A stretch of DNA of 64,000 nucleotides from Gammaproteobacteria bacterium (GTDB taxonomy: Bacteria > Pseudomonadota > Gammaproteobacteria > Steroidobacterales > Rariloculaceae): the NCBI GenBank assembly GCA_022820625.1, contig JAJEFE010000110.1, positions 1 through 64,000 on the forward strand, read 5' to 3'. Position 1 is the first letter of the stretch. Each line of letters starts with the position of its first letter. Below the pieces are notes generated by a model that searched no databases, was not told the origin of the DNA, and was given only the letters and a program-made list of their open reading frames with translations. Below, in pieces: positions 51,978-59,901 of this stretch. The translations under genes and the position numbers were made by a program.

Positions 51978-52556
51978 ATGGCTGTCGAATACGCTCCAGA
52001 CTACCTGGAAGCCCGAGGAATTTCGGGTCCGGATGCTGTCGCGGACGCGCTCCACCGCGTGCTGGAAAACATGGAGCCAATGGTGTACGACCCCCCCACC
52101 CGGGGGCTGACGGAGCATGAGCAGGCAATACTTCGTGAAGGCGGCCTTCGGCTCGAGCGCACCGGTGGACCGGACCTCGTCGCCGAAGGCGCGGTTCGGT
52201 TCGCTGCCCTGGTCGAGCACAGTCTGTCGGTCGAGGAGGTGGCCACTAAACTCAAGGTGACCCCCGGACGAGTCCACCAGATGATTACCAGCAGGGACTT
52301 GTACAGCTTTCGCGTGGACGCTCGGCGCCTGGTCCCGGGTTTCCAGATCCGCGACGGCCGGTTGATCCCCAATATCGCCCAGGTCAACAAGGCACTACCG
52401 GCAACGATGCACCCCCTGGGTATCTTCAATTGGTATCACCGGGAAAACGTCGATCTGTATATCGACTACGAGCAGGAAGTGTGCCTGACACCGCTTGAAT
52501 GGCTGGCGGAGGGGCGGGACCCGGCACACGTAATCTTCATGAGCAGGCACTTGTGA
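51978..52556 (+). CDS. Putative antitoxin with helix-turn-helix, partner of a RES toxin
   Basis: A 192-residue protein directly upstream of a RES-domain gene. A helix-turn-helix-like stretch lies at about residues 88-112 (S-V-E-E-V-A-T-K-L-K-V-T-P-G-R-V-H-Q-M-I). The C-terminal part (D-L-Y-I-D, then L-T-P-L-E-W-L-A-E-G-R-D) resembles the toxin-binding end of Xre/MbcA/ParS-type antitoxins. It should bind its own promoter and the toxin. GACGAAAGG precedes the ATG. The 126 bp upstream, shared with the divergent M24 gene, must hold its promoter; no clear operator was picked out. Confidence 0.75.
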   Translation: MAVEYAPDYLEARGISGPDAVADALHRVLENMEPMVYDPPTRGLTEHEQAILREGGLRLERTGGPDLVAEGAVRFAALVEHSLSVEEVATKLKVTPGRVHQMITSRDLYSFRVDARRLVPGFQIRDGRLIPNIAQVNKALPATMHPLGIFNWYHRENVDLYIDYEQEVCLTPLEWLAEGRDPAHVIFMSRHL

Positions 52557-52560
52557 CTTC

Positions 52561-53214
52561 GTGCCCAAACTGCCGAACGCTCCCGACCTGAACCACCTGC
52601 GCGCGATCGGTCCCGCGCTGCGAACTCTGGACACTCGAAAACTGTGGCACAGAGTCTATCGCCGCGGCGGCGAACACCCGACACGATGGGATGCCCTGAG
52701 ATTCCATGGACCTGCCTCCGCCCGCTTCGACCACCATGTGCTCGACGATACGGGAAAGGCGAAGCTGCAGGGCCGCGGGATTCTTTATCTCGCCAGTGAC
52801 GTGCCCACGTGCCTCGCGGAGGTGTACCAGGAAAATCGGGAAGTCGATACGAACGACCGCCATCCATGGCTGGTTTCCTTTCGCCTGGCCTCGACGCTTA
52901 CCGTACTGGACCTGACGGAGACTTTCGCGGTTCGGGCCGGTTGCTCGATGAAGTTGGTCAGTGGCCCGAGGCCCCATGCGCAAAACGGGGCGCGAGGATT
53001 CTACGATGTTTATTCGAATATAGACGGACTCTACTTCCTGTCCTCGATGACCAATCGGCCCGCGGCGGCGCTTTTCGAGAGGGCGCTCGACAGAAACCCG
53101 TTTCCCGCTTCACCCGATTTCCACCGAAGTCTGAGCGACCCGCTCCTGCACATCCCGATTCAGGAAGCGTGCAAGGATATCGACTATCGCTACTCTCCGG
53201 CGATCCGGTTTTAG
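52561..53214 (+). CDS. RES-domain toxin (NAD+-degrading type)
   Basis: A 217-residue RES-family protein. The conserved arginine is in L-W-H-R-V-Y-R, then comes A-R-F-D-H-H, I-L-Y-L-A-S-D with the tyrosine, and the glutamate in C-L-A-E-V-Y-Q. Characterised relatives such as MbcT, ParT and Res deplete NAD+, by phosphorolysis, hydrolysis or ADP-ribosyl transfer. It starts with GTG four bases after the antitoxin stop. Together they form a type II toxin-antitoxin module that may stabilise this region or limit phage. Confidence 0.85.
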   Translation: MPKLPNAPDLNHLRAIGPALRTLDTRKLWHRVYRRGGEHPTRWDALRFHGPASARFDHHVLDDTGKAKLQGRGILYLASDVPTCLAEVYQENREVDTNDRHPWLVSFRLASTLTVLDLTETFAVRAGCSMKLVSGPRPHAQNGARGFYDVYSNIDGLYFLSSMTNRPAAALFERALDRNPFPASPDFHRSLSDPLLHIPIQEACKDIDYRYSPAIRF

Positions 53215-53250
53215 ATTATCGGAACAGTCCGCCAACAATCTTACGGAGCA

Positions 53251-54468
53251 CTAGTCCATCCCCGGCAGCGCCAGGTTATCCGTATAGATGCAATTCGCTT
53301 CACGGACTTCGGCTTCATTGCCGACTACACGGTCGCGGAATTTGGTGTGCTTCCACTCGCCGACCCAGTGCTCGGGGTCGGTGAACGTGAAATCCATTTT
53401 GAGCGTGTTACCGTCGTTGATCATCGAGTATCGTTCGACGATGCGGAGCTGCTCGCCGGCAAGAACGCCGGCTTGCATCAGATGGTTCTCGCCGATGAAT
53501 CCTGTCGTCTCAATGACCAGTTCATCCCCTTCCCAGCGCCCGATCGATTCACCATGCCAGTTGCGGTCGAGGTCGCCCGCCGGCTGGCGCTCGCGGCCGT
53601 CGATATAGATGACGCGATAGTCGTTATTCAACCGCGACACCATGTAGATCGCCGTCGGATATTGCAGCATCATCACCGACCCGTAGCGCGTCATGAATCG
53701 CGGCATCCCGGGCGGATAGCACAGCGCGGTCGGGTCGCCAAAGCGCACGCCCTCCCGGCTGGCCGCCAGATACTCGTCCAGAAACGCCTGCGCCTTGGCC
53801 GTCAGCTCGGGCTTCGGCTTGAACTCGAACGACCCGTAGTTGGCGCGCCACGCATCCTCGCCCCGGAACTGCCAGAGCCCTGTCAGGTCGAACGGCGCTT
53901 CCGGCCACTCTTTCGCCAGGTGCGCCGGGTCGAGCGCCCCGGGAGCGGCGCCGGAGACGATGGGCAATTCGGCTGGCCGCGTCTTGGCTTCGCGCTGCTG
54001 CCAGGTTTCGCCTTCCGGCGGCGGCACCCACTCCATCAGCGCGGGATACACCTGCCGGGTCGGTTCCGGCGCGTCCATGTTGTACGAGCGCCCGTCCGCG
54101 CCGATCAGGCCCTCGACCAGCCCGCCGGGACTGCCCGTTTTCAGCGGGTACAGCTTCATCGTGATTTCGTCGCCGACCGCGATCGACTCGCGGTCGAAGC
54201 CCATGTTCTCCATCGCCGCGATGCTCTGCCCCTCGATCTGCCAGGTCACCGTTTCGCCGTCGTCGCCTGTAACGTCCAGGCCAATGATCAAGTGCGGGTT
54301 GCGATAGATGAACTGGCTCACCGTGCCGGATTGCAGGATCGTTGCGGTCGTGTCGAAAACGACTGCCGAATGGTGGGCGCTGCCGACACGGGCCGCGCCG
54401 GCCAGGCAAGCCAGTGCGGTCATTGAAACCAGCGTATTCGTCGTAATGCTGCCATGCCTTGCGTTCAT
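53251..54468 (-). CDS. Exported DUF6152-like protein, copy 1
   Basis: A 405-residue exported protein. After the signal peptide comes A-H-H-S at the mature N-terminus, then a small beta domain with a T-V-S-Q-F-I-Y-R-N-P-H pattern as in DUF6152 proteins. The C-terminal region is built from strands such as L-V-I-E-T-T-G-F and V-E-R-Y-S-M-I-N-D-G. The function of the family is unknown. A long open frame continues upstream to 55656 but is out of register with the real upstream gene; the ATG at 54468 overlaps that gene's stop (ATGA). Its sibling upstream has the same layout. Confidence 0.82.
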   Translation of the reverse strand: MNARHGSITTNTLVSMTALACLAGAARVGSAHHSAVVFDTTATILQSGTVSQFIYRNPHLIIGLDVTGDDGETVTWQIEGQSIAAMENMGFDRESIAVGDEITMKLYPLKTGSPGGLVEGLIGADGRSYNMDAPEPTRQVYPALMEWVPPPEGETWQQREAKTRPAELPIVSGAAPGALDPAHLAKEWPEAPFDLTGLWQFRGEDAWRANYGSFEFKPKPELTAKAQAFLDEYLAASREGVRFGDPTALCYPPGMPRFMTRYGSVMMLQYPTAIYMVSRLNNDYRVIYIDGRERQPAGDLDRNWHGESIGRWEGDELVIETTGFIGENHLMQAGVLAGEQLRIVERYSMINDGNTLKMDFTFTDPEHWVGEWKHTKFRDRVVGNEAEVREANCIYTDNLALPGMD

Positions 54469-55505
54469 TGGTATCCGGCCTCCACGTACAGCCGCGCCGC
54501 CTCCAGGCTGCAATTTTCCGCCATCACGTCGCGGTCTGGGATCTTCCTCATGTAATGGTCGATTTCCACCGGCTCGCGCAGATACACCGGGTCGGCGAGC
54601 GTCATCTGGATGCGCAGCGCCAAGCCGTCGTCGATCAGCGAAAATCGCTCGACCAGGCGCTTCTGTTCGCTCGAGTCCACGCCGGTGTGGTTGCCCCAGC
54701 GATCGGCGACGAAGCCGGTCGTCTCCACCACCAGTTCGTCTCCCTCCATCCGCCCCCTGGATACGCCGGTTTTCGACGGCGCCCCCGGCGCCGGCTCGCC
54801 GCCAAGGTGCACGATCCGCCGCTGGTCGCGCATGTCGTACGCCAGTTCCAGCGTGCGGTCGTCGAGCCAGGTCATTTGCACGGGATAGGGCAGCATCGTG
54901 GACTTCGGCGGTCCCGGGTTTTCGCAGTCGTATTGCGGATTGCTGGTTTCGTCGAAGTTGTCGACGAGGGGCTGGGCGAAGTCGGTATACGGCCAGTCGG
55001 CCGGCGGGTGGTAGTGGAAGCCGGTGCGGGCTGTGTCGCGCACCCACAGGCCGCTGAAATCGGTGGACGGCTGAACCTCCGGTACCGGTGCCGCGCCGCC
55101 GCCGCGGCTGATGAATCGTGTGCCGTCGCCCCGCTCGGCCCAACTCAGGCCGGTGTAGTAGCGATTCGGGTCGCGATCCATCGTGCCTTCCCATGTGATC
55201 CGGTCGCCGGGCGCGAAGGAATCGCGCGCCCAGCCCTGCTCGATCATAGCCGCGGGATGCATGAGTTCGATCGTCCATTCGACCACTTCGCCCGCCCGGT
55301 TCTGCCCTTCGATTCGCAAGAACACATGCGGCATCCGCCAGACGTATTCCTGGACGATGCCGCTGTGCTGCTGAACATCGTCCGGGTTCAGGCTGGCGTG
55401 CGAATGGTGGGCGCGGGAGGACGGCAAAACCAGCGCGACCGAAGCGGCCATGGCCGCCGCCGCAACCACAGCGTGCAACCGCCGGGTGAACGCTCCGGGA
55501 CCCAT
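54465..55505 (-). CDS. Exported DUF6152-like protein, copy 2
   Basis: About 346 residues with the same plan as the downstream copy: signal peptide, A-H-H-S-H-A-S at the mature start, G-I-V-Q-E-Y-V-W-R-M-P-H in the first domain, and L-V-V-E-T-T-G-F plus V-E-R-F-S-L-I-D-D-G in the second. The ATG at 55505 overlaps the TGA that ends a TonB-receptor-like frame upstream (TGATG), which supports this start over the ATG at 55568. The arrangement implies the gene once followed a complete receptor gene; its present promoter is unclear. Confidence 0.82.
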   Translation of the reverse strand: MGPGAFTRRLHAVVAAAAMAASVALVLPSSRAHHSHASLNPDDVQQHSGIVQEYVWRMPHVFLRIEGQNRAGEVVEWTIELMHPAAMIEQGWARDSFAPGDRITWEGTMDRDPNRYYTGLSWAERGDGTRFISRGGGAAPVPEVQPSTDFSGLWVRDTARTGFHYHPPADWPYTDFAQPLVDNFDETSNPQYDCENPGPPKSTMLPYPVQMTWLDDRTLELAYDMRDQRRIVHLGGEPAPGAPSKTGVSRGRMEGDELVVETTGFVADRWGNHTGVDSSEQKRLVERFSLIDDGLALRIQMTLADPVYLREPVEIDHYMRKIPDRDVMAENCSLEAARLYVEAGYQ

Positions 55506-55609
55506 CAGAACCGGTACTGGAAGTCGAGGCCGACTTGCCTGGGCATGCCGATGTTGACGAGCGTACATGAGAAAGTCCCAAGCATTCCTGAATCGCGGTG
55601 CTCGTCACT
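55505..55609 (-). pseudogene. C-terminal remnant of a TonB-dependent receptor
   Basis: One frame on the minus strand reads ...L-V-N-I-G-M-P-R-Q-V-G-L-D-F-Q-Y-R-F and stops at 55505-55507. This is the typical last beta-strand of a TonB receptor, ending in phenylalanine like the receptors at 29703 and 43239 (T-L-G-V-N-V-R-T-R-F and T-L-G-L-Q-F-R-S-R-F). The frame is open for only 34 codons, and the match seems to cover the last 20 or so; the rest of the gene is gone. The stop overlaps the start of a DUF6152-like gene as TGATG, a relic of translational coupling. Confidence 0.65.
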
Positions 55610-55810
55610 CTAGCAACGATGGCCGCGCCTCGCCAGACTCCCCGAGCCAGATTCATGTTTACGGATGGTCAAGTTTTGATAACCATGGACGGGCCGTTTT
55701 TTTGGCCAGGCGGGTCCCTGTACACTGAGTGAATCGCTGCCACGGGTTAGAATTGAACAAGACGTGCCGATGACGACTCGGCCAAAAACCACACCAAGGG
55801 AGAATATCTC
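55610..55810. other. Intergenic region with deletion scar and promoter of the metallo-hydrolase
   Basis: This stretch separates the receptor remnant from the divergent metallo-beta-lactamase gene. It contains a run of seven T near 55690, a TACACT hexamer near 55722 that could be a -10 element, and no coding frame that looks real. One junction of the deletion that removed the receptor should lie at or near the left end. Confidence 0.4.
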
Positions 55811-56701
55811 ATGAGACGCATCTCTATCGCTGTTCTGGCGGCTGTCGCGGCGCCTGCTGTTTGGGCGCAGGACGATTTCTCGGCCGTGGAGATACAGACA
55901 TCCGAAGTCGTTCCGGGCATTTACATGATGGTTGGAGCGGGCGGCAATCTCGGGGTGTCGGTGGGCGAGGACGGCGCCTTCCTGATCGACGATCAGTTCG
56001 CTCCGCTCAGCGACAAGATCATGGCGGCCATTGGCGAGTTGACGGACGCTCCGGTCGAATTTCTGGTCAACACCCATTGGCACGGCGACCACACCGGAGG
56101 CAACGAGGCTTTCGGCAATGCCGGCGCCGTCATCGTCGCCCACGACAACGTCCGCGTGCGCATGAGCACCGAACAGTTCAGGGGGATCTTCGACCAGCGG
56201 TATCCGGCGTCACCGGACGCGGCGCTGCCCATCGTCACGTTCAACGACGAACTGACGCTGCACTGGAACGGGCATACCATCCGCGCGTTTCATTCGGGTC
56301 CGGCGCATACAGACGGTGACGCAATCATTCATTTCGAGGAGGCGGACGTCTTCCACATGGGCGACAATTTCTTCCACGGTTTCTTCCCCTTCGTGGACGT
56401 GAGCAGCAACGGCGACATCAACGGCATCATTTCAACCGGATACCGGGTGCTGGCCATGTCCAATGCCGGCACGCAGATCATTCCGGGGCACGGGCCGCTT
56501 GCCACGCCCGACGATCTGCGCGACTGGTTGCGGGTGCTGCGCTCCACGCGGGAGAGCATTCGGGACCTCATCGACCAGGGCATGTCCGAGGACGAGGTGG
56601 TCGCGGCGAACCCCACCGAGGAGTACAACGAGTCGCACGGCGGTGGGTTCATGAACCCGGAAAACTACACGCGGCTGGTGTACCAGAGTCTCACGCGGTA
56701 G
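55811..56701 (+). CDS. Exported metallo-beta-lactamase-fold hydrolase
   Basis: A 296-residue protein with a signal peptide (ending A-P-A-V-W-A-Q). The zinc ligands are complete: N-T-H-W-H-G-D-H-T-G-G-N, G-P-A-H-T-D-G-D, M-G-D-N-F-F and I-P-G-H-G-P. It resembles the second domain of the fusion encoded at 1249, including the A-F-L-I-D-D-Q-F-A strand and the F-M-N-P region near the end. Possible roles are lactonase, beta-lactamase-like or sulfatase-like hydrolysis in the periplasm; sequence does not decide. Confidence 0.92.
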   Translation: MRRISIAVLAAVAAPAVWAQDDFSAVEIQTSEVVPGIYMMVGAGGNLGVSVGEDGAFLIDDQFAPLSDKIMAAIGELTDAPVEFLVNTHWHGDHTGGNEAFGNAGAVIVAHDNVRVRMSTEQFRGIFDQRYPASPDAALPIVTFNDELTLHWNGHTIRAFHSGPAHTDGDAIIHFEEADVFHMGDNFFHGFFPFVDVSSNGDINGIISTGYRVLAMSNAGTQIIPGHGPLATPDDLRDWLRVLRSTRESIRDLIDQGMSEDEVVAANPTEEYNESHGGGFMNPENYTRLVYQSLTR

Positions 56702-56719
56702 CGGCTCGGGCGTGCCGGA

Positions 56720-56737
56720 CCGCACACCGGCGTGCGG
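56720..56737 (+). terminator. Possible hairpin after the metallo-hydrolase gene
   Basis: CCGCAC (56720-56725) and GTGCGG (56732-56737) form a 6-bp stem with a six-base loop, 18 bases after the gene's stop. No T-tract follows, so this is a weak call. Confidence 0.3.
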
Positions 56738-56815
56738 AGGTGTCGTGGCGCGCAGAGGTGATTCTGTACCGACAATGGGTCAACCGCCTGGCGGTCTTGT
56801 TGCAGTGAGGAAGAT

Positions 56816-57466
56816 ATGTCAAAAAAACTGATCTGGGATCTGCCGATTCGAATCGTTCACTGGCTGTTGACGGTGCTGATCTTCGGTTCCTGGTACACGG
56901 TGAGCGTCACCGGCAACATGGAAGCGCACATGCTGATCGGCCAGACGATTCTGTGCTTGCTGATCTTCCGTGTGGTCTGGGGGTTCGTCGGGACCCGGTA
57001 CGCGAAATTTTCCAGTTTCGTCTTCGGCCCGCGCACGGTCATTGCCTACGCCAGGACCCTCCTGTCACGGAGCGGCGGCGGCTATGCCGGTCACAATCCG
57101 CTGGGGTTCCTGGCCGTGTTCGCCATGTTGCTGCTGATCGGCATCCAGGTCACCACGGGCCTGTTCGCCACCGACGGCGACTTCTACGAGGGACCCCTCA
57201 ACCACCTGGTATCGGGGAGTACCGGCCGCGAGATCACCGATATCCACTACCTGAACTTCGACGTGCTGGCGATCATGATCGGCATCCACATCGTCGCGAT
57301 ATTCTTCTATCTGCTGTACAAGCGTGAGAATCTGATCTGGCCCATGTTCACCGGCACGAAGGCTGGCGATGCGCTGGAGGCCATCAGCGGCTCGAAGCTG
57401 GGCCTGGCGATTGGAGTGCTTGTCGCCAGCGCGGCCGGGGTCTACTTGCTTGTCACGCTGCTCTGA
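56816..57466 (+). CDS. b561-type membrane cytochrome
   Basis: A 216-residue inner-membrane protein with about five hydrophobic segments, of the bacterial cytochrome b561 / hydrogenase b-subunit family. It opens W-D-L-P-I-R-I-V-H-W, the standard start carrying a heme-ligand histidine. Other candidate histidines are in M-E-A-H-M-L-I-G and I-G-I-H-I-V-A-I. It would shuttle electrons between the quinone pool and a periplasmic partner. A CxxCH cytochrome is encoded convergently right after it, the likely partner. Confidence 0.88.
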   Translation: MSKKLIWDLPIRIVHWLLTVLIFGSWYTVSVTGNMEAHMLIGQTILCLLIFRVVWGFVGTRYAKFSSFVFGPRTVIAYARTLLSRSGGGYAGHNPLGFLAVFAMLLLIGIQVTTGLFATDGDFYEGPLNHLVSGSTGREITDIHYLNFDVLAIMIGIHIVAIFFYLLYKRENLIWPMFTGTKAGDALEAISGSKLGLAIGVLVASAAGVYLLVTLL

Positions 57467-57553
57467 GCCGCGTAGCCGGCTGGAAAATGCCGGCCTGGGC
57501 CGTATTGCGCCTTTGGGGATGACCGGGCCGCAAGGCGCCTGCCGGGCCGACCG

Positions 57554-58066
57554 CTAACGTTGCCGGTACGTGCGGTGACAGTTTCCGCACACGGGCCCCA
57601 GGGGCTCGGCGGAATCCGCCGTGACCGTGAATCCGGGCGCACTGGCTGCGGCGTTGACTTCATCCGCCGCTGCCTGAAGTTCCGAGGCTTTCTGCGCGAA
57701 ATCGTCCCAGTTGCTCCAGACGTCGGGAAAGGCCCCGCTACCGGGCAGGGCGTCGGTGCTGGATGCCTCCATGCCCTCGAAACCCTCCAGGAGCATGTGG
57801 GCGGCCGTGGACAGATCGGCAGCGTATTTCGCGAAAACAGCGTCGTCCGGCTCGATCGTACCTTCGGCCATGTCGCGCAGCGTGGCGATCTTGTACCCCA
57901 GCACGTGCATGAGCCCCTGGCGGTATTGCATGGCAGCGAATTCCGGGGAATCTTCATCGACAGCCGCCATGTTCCCATCCACGGCACCGTCGGAACCGCC
58001 GCCGCATCCGGAGATGGCAAGCAGGGCAATGGCGGAGAAGGCTGTGGCCGGGGTGGCTGGCTTCAT
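57554..58066 (-). CDS. Cytochrome c'/c-556-like lipoprotein
   Basis: About 170 residues. A lipobox (L-L-A-I-S-G-C) suggests membrane attachment, and the heme motif C-G-N-C-H is near the C-terminus followed by R-T-Y-R, the usual end of class II cytochromes c (four-helix c' and c-556). M-Q-Y-R-Q-G-L-M near the N-terminus fits the first helix with its methionine. The ATG at 58066 is preferred to the one at 58132 because it starts the signal peptide directly. It probably exchanges electrons with the b561-type protein next to it. Confidence 0.87.
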   Translation of the reverse strand: MKPATPATAFSAIALLAISGCGGGSDGAVDGNMAAVDEDSPEFAAMQYRQGLMHVLGYKIATLRDMAEGTIEPDDAVFAKYAADLSTAAHMLLEGFEGMEASSTDALPGSGAFPDVWSNWDDFAQKASELQAAADEVNAAASAPGFTVTADSAEPLGPVCGNCHRTYRQR

Positions 58067-58268
58067 ATCGGTTCCTCGGTGATCGGACGGTGCGTGTAAG
58101 GGAGCATAAACATCGACAGAGTTTATTTGCAAGCATGGCGCGGGGCTCGGGTGTGGCTGTCCGGGAAAGCCGCAACAGCACCGTTACGGGTTACGCCGGT
58201 CGCGACACGCAGCCCGATCGTGGTAGAAATCGCCATACATCGCCAATTGCCCAGAGGTGCGACCAGCC

Positions 58269-58832
58269 ATGACCGCCGTTAATGATTCACGTATCCGTCC
58301 GCCCGTCCCGTCACAACTCGATGCCGCTCAGCGCAAGGTCTACGATGAAATAGTAGCCGGCCCGAGGGGCGAAGTCGTGGGTCCACTGGGCGTGTGGCTC
58401 CGGCGCCCGGAACTGGCCGACCGCGCCCAGCGTCTCGGCGAATACGCCCGCTACGGGACCAGTCTGCCGCCCGTGCTGTCCGAATTGGCCATCCTCGTCG
58501 TGGCGCGGACCTGGGGCTCGGAGTTCGAATGGCTGGTTCACAAGCCGATCGCCTTGGAGGCTGGCGTTTCGCCCGATGCCGTGGAGGCCATCCGCTCCCG
58601 CCGTACCCCGCTGTTGGAAGACCCGGCGCAGTCGGCAGTGTACGCGTTCTGCGCTGCGCTTCTCGGCGACCACCATGTGGATGATCCCGTGTACGCGGAC
58701 GCGGTCAGAGTGCTGGGAGAAACGGGCATGATCGACCTGGTCGGGATCCTGGGGTACTACTCGCTGATCTCGATGACCATCAACGCGTTCAGGGTACCGC
58801 CTCCGGAGGGTGTGGAGCCGGAACTGGGATAG
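58269..58832 (+). CDS. Carboxymuconolactone decarboxylase / AhpD-like protein
   Basis: A 187-residue, all-helical protein of the CMD/AhpD superfamily. It shows S-E-L-A-I-L-V-V-A-R, then E-F-E-W-L-V-H-K-P-I-A-L-E-A-G-V, the motif region of the family. The C-x-x-C of peroxidase-type AhpD proteins is absent, so decarboxylase-like or unknown chemistry is more likely. The start is taken as the ATG at 58269. It stands alone between the cytochrome and HtrA-like genes. Confidence 0.82.
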   Translation: MTAVNDSRIRPPVPSQLDAAQRKVYDEIVAGPRGEVVGPLGVWLRRPELADRAQRLGEYARYGTSLPPVLSELAILVVARTWGSEFEWLVHKPIALEAGVSPDAVEAIRSRRTPLLEDPAQSAVYAFCAALLGDHHVDDPVYADAVRVLGETGMIDLVGILGYYSLISMTINAFRVPPPEGVEPELG

Positions 58833-58838
58833 GCGCCT

Positions 58839-59789
58839 CTACTGAACCGTCCCCTTCCTGAGAAAATCGCCCCGCGGCGCTGACTTGATGGTGGTCTCCT
58901 GTAGCTGGGCGTCGCGCAGCACCAGCAGCGGAACATCCACGCCGGCGTCGCCGAGACTCCATACGGCCCTGAACATGTGCGCCAGGTTGTGCACCGGACG
59001 GCCATCGACTCTCAGCACGATATCGCCGGGCCGCAATCCGGCCCTGTCCGCCGGACAGTCGCGGTAGATGCCGACCACCACCAGCGTGTCGTTGTCGTCG
59101 TGAACCAGCATGCCGAGCCACGGGCGGGGCGGGGCGGAGCGCCTTCCCCGGATGCTGATTTCGTCCATTACCGGCGTCAGTATGTCGATGGGCACGAACA
59201 TGTTCACGGTCTGTACGGACTCGTCCGCCTCGAACCCCTGGATGACCAGGGAGCCGACGCCGCACAGCTTTCCGGCCATGTCCATCAATGCGGCTCCGGA
59301 CCAGCTCTCATGAGGCGGCGTGGTGAATATGGCTTCGTCGAGCACGTATTCCCAGCGCCCTGCAAACTCCTGTTTGGCGACCACCTCTGCGTCGACGACC
59401 TGCGGGTCGGCGCGTCCGCTTCCGGCGATCCACACCGCGTCTCCGATTCGCAGCGACGCCGAGCTACCGATGGGTACGCTGCGCCCGGAAAGCGGCATCA
59501 TCGGCCGGATCAGCGCCAGACCCGTGCGGAAGTCGTTGCCTACCACGAATCCCGGCACGGCCCGGCCGTCATGGGAACCGATCCATATCTCCTCGGCTTC
59601 GTTGATCACGTAGCCGATGGTGAGGATCAGTCCGTCCTCGCGCACGCGAATGCCGTGACCCGCCCGTTCGGTACCGAGCAGCCCGGCGCTCATCGCATCC
59701 TCGGGAATGTGCGCGCGGATGGAGACCAGCGCCTCCAACAAGGGCTCGCGGGGCATCCGCGTCAGTCCGATCTTCATGATGGAAGTCAT
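58839..59789 (-). CDS. HtrA-like PDZ protein with a degenerate catalytic triad
   Basis: About 316 residues: a trypsin-like domain of the DegP/HtrA class (G-H-G-I-R-V-R-E-D-G-L-I-L-T near the N-terminus) and a C-terminal PDZ domain (P-W-L-G-M-L-V, then G-L-R-P-G-D-I-V-L-R-V-D-G). Aligned by eye with HtrA, the catalytic His position (L-T-N-x-H-V-V) is tyrosine (L-T-I-G-Y-V-I), the Asp (T-D-L-A) is glycine (T-G-L-A), and only the serine is kept in S-W-S-G-A-A-L. It is therefore probably not a protease but a scaffold or chaperone-like binder. No signal peptide or membrane anchor is visible. The start (59789 or 59777) is uncertain. Confidence 0.8.
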   Translation of the reverse strand: MTSIMKIGLTRMPREPLLEALVSIRAHIPEDAMSAGLLGTERAGHGIRVREDGLILTIGYVINEAEEIWIGSHDGRAVPGFVVGNDFRTGLALIRPMMPLSGRSVPIGSSASLRIGDAVWIAGSGRADPQVVDAEVVAKQEFAGRWEYVLDEAIFTTPPHESWSGAALMDMAGKLCGVGSLVIQGFEADESVQTVNMFVPIDILTPVMDEISIRGRRSAPPRPWLGMLVHDDNDTLVVVGIYRDCPADRAGLRPGDIVLRVDGRPVHNLAHMFRAVWSLGDAGVDVPLLVLRDAQLQETTIKSAPRGDFLRKGTVQ

Positions 59790-59901
59790 GTTAACGTGAC
59801 TGCCTGTTTGGCGCGAGACTCGTGCCGGAAGCAACGCGAGCGAAGTATTCCATTAATGCCGGCATGGGAACTGCAAGCAGCAAAGTACGCTGAACGTTTG
59901 G

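Noticed and set aside
53251-55656. A single 801-codon open frame on the minus strand
   Set aside because: Only the part from 54468 downward has protein-like content with a signal peptide. The upstream part is another frame of the separate DUF6152-like gene, whose stop overlaps the 54468 start.
55730-55810. A second receptor remnant or small gene upstream of the metallo-hydrolase
   Set aside because: No frame here shows receptor-like strands or a ribosome site apart from that of the hydrolase.
57467-57553. A terminator between the two cytochrome genes
   Set aside because: Several short GGCC/GCCGGC inverted repeats occur, but none has a clear stem long enough or a T-tract to call.
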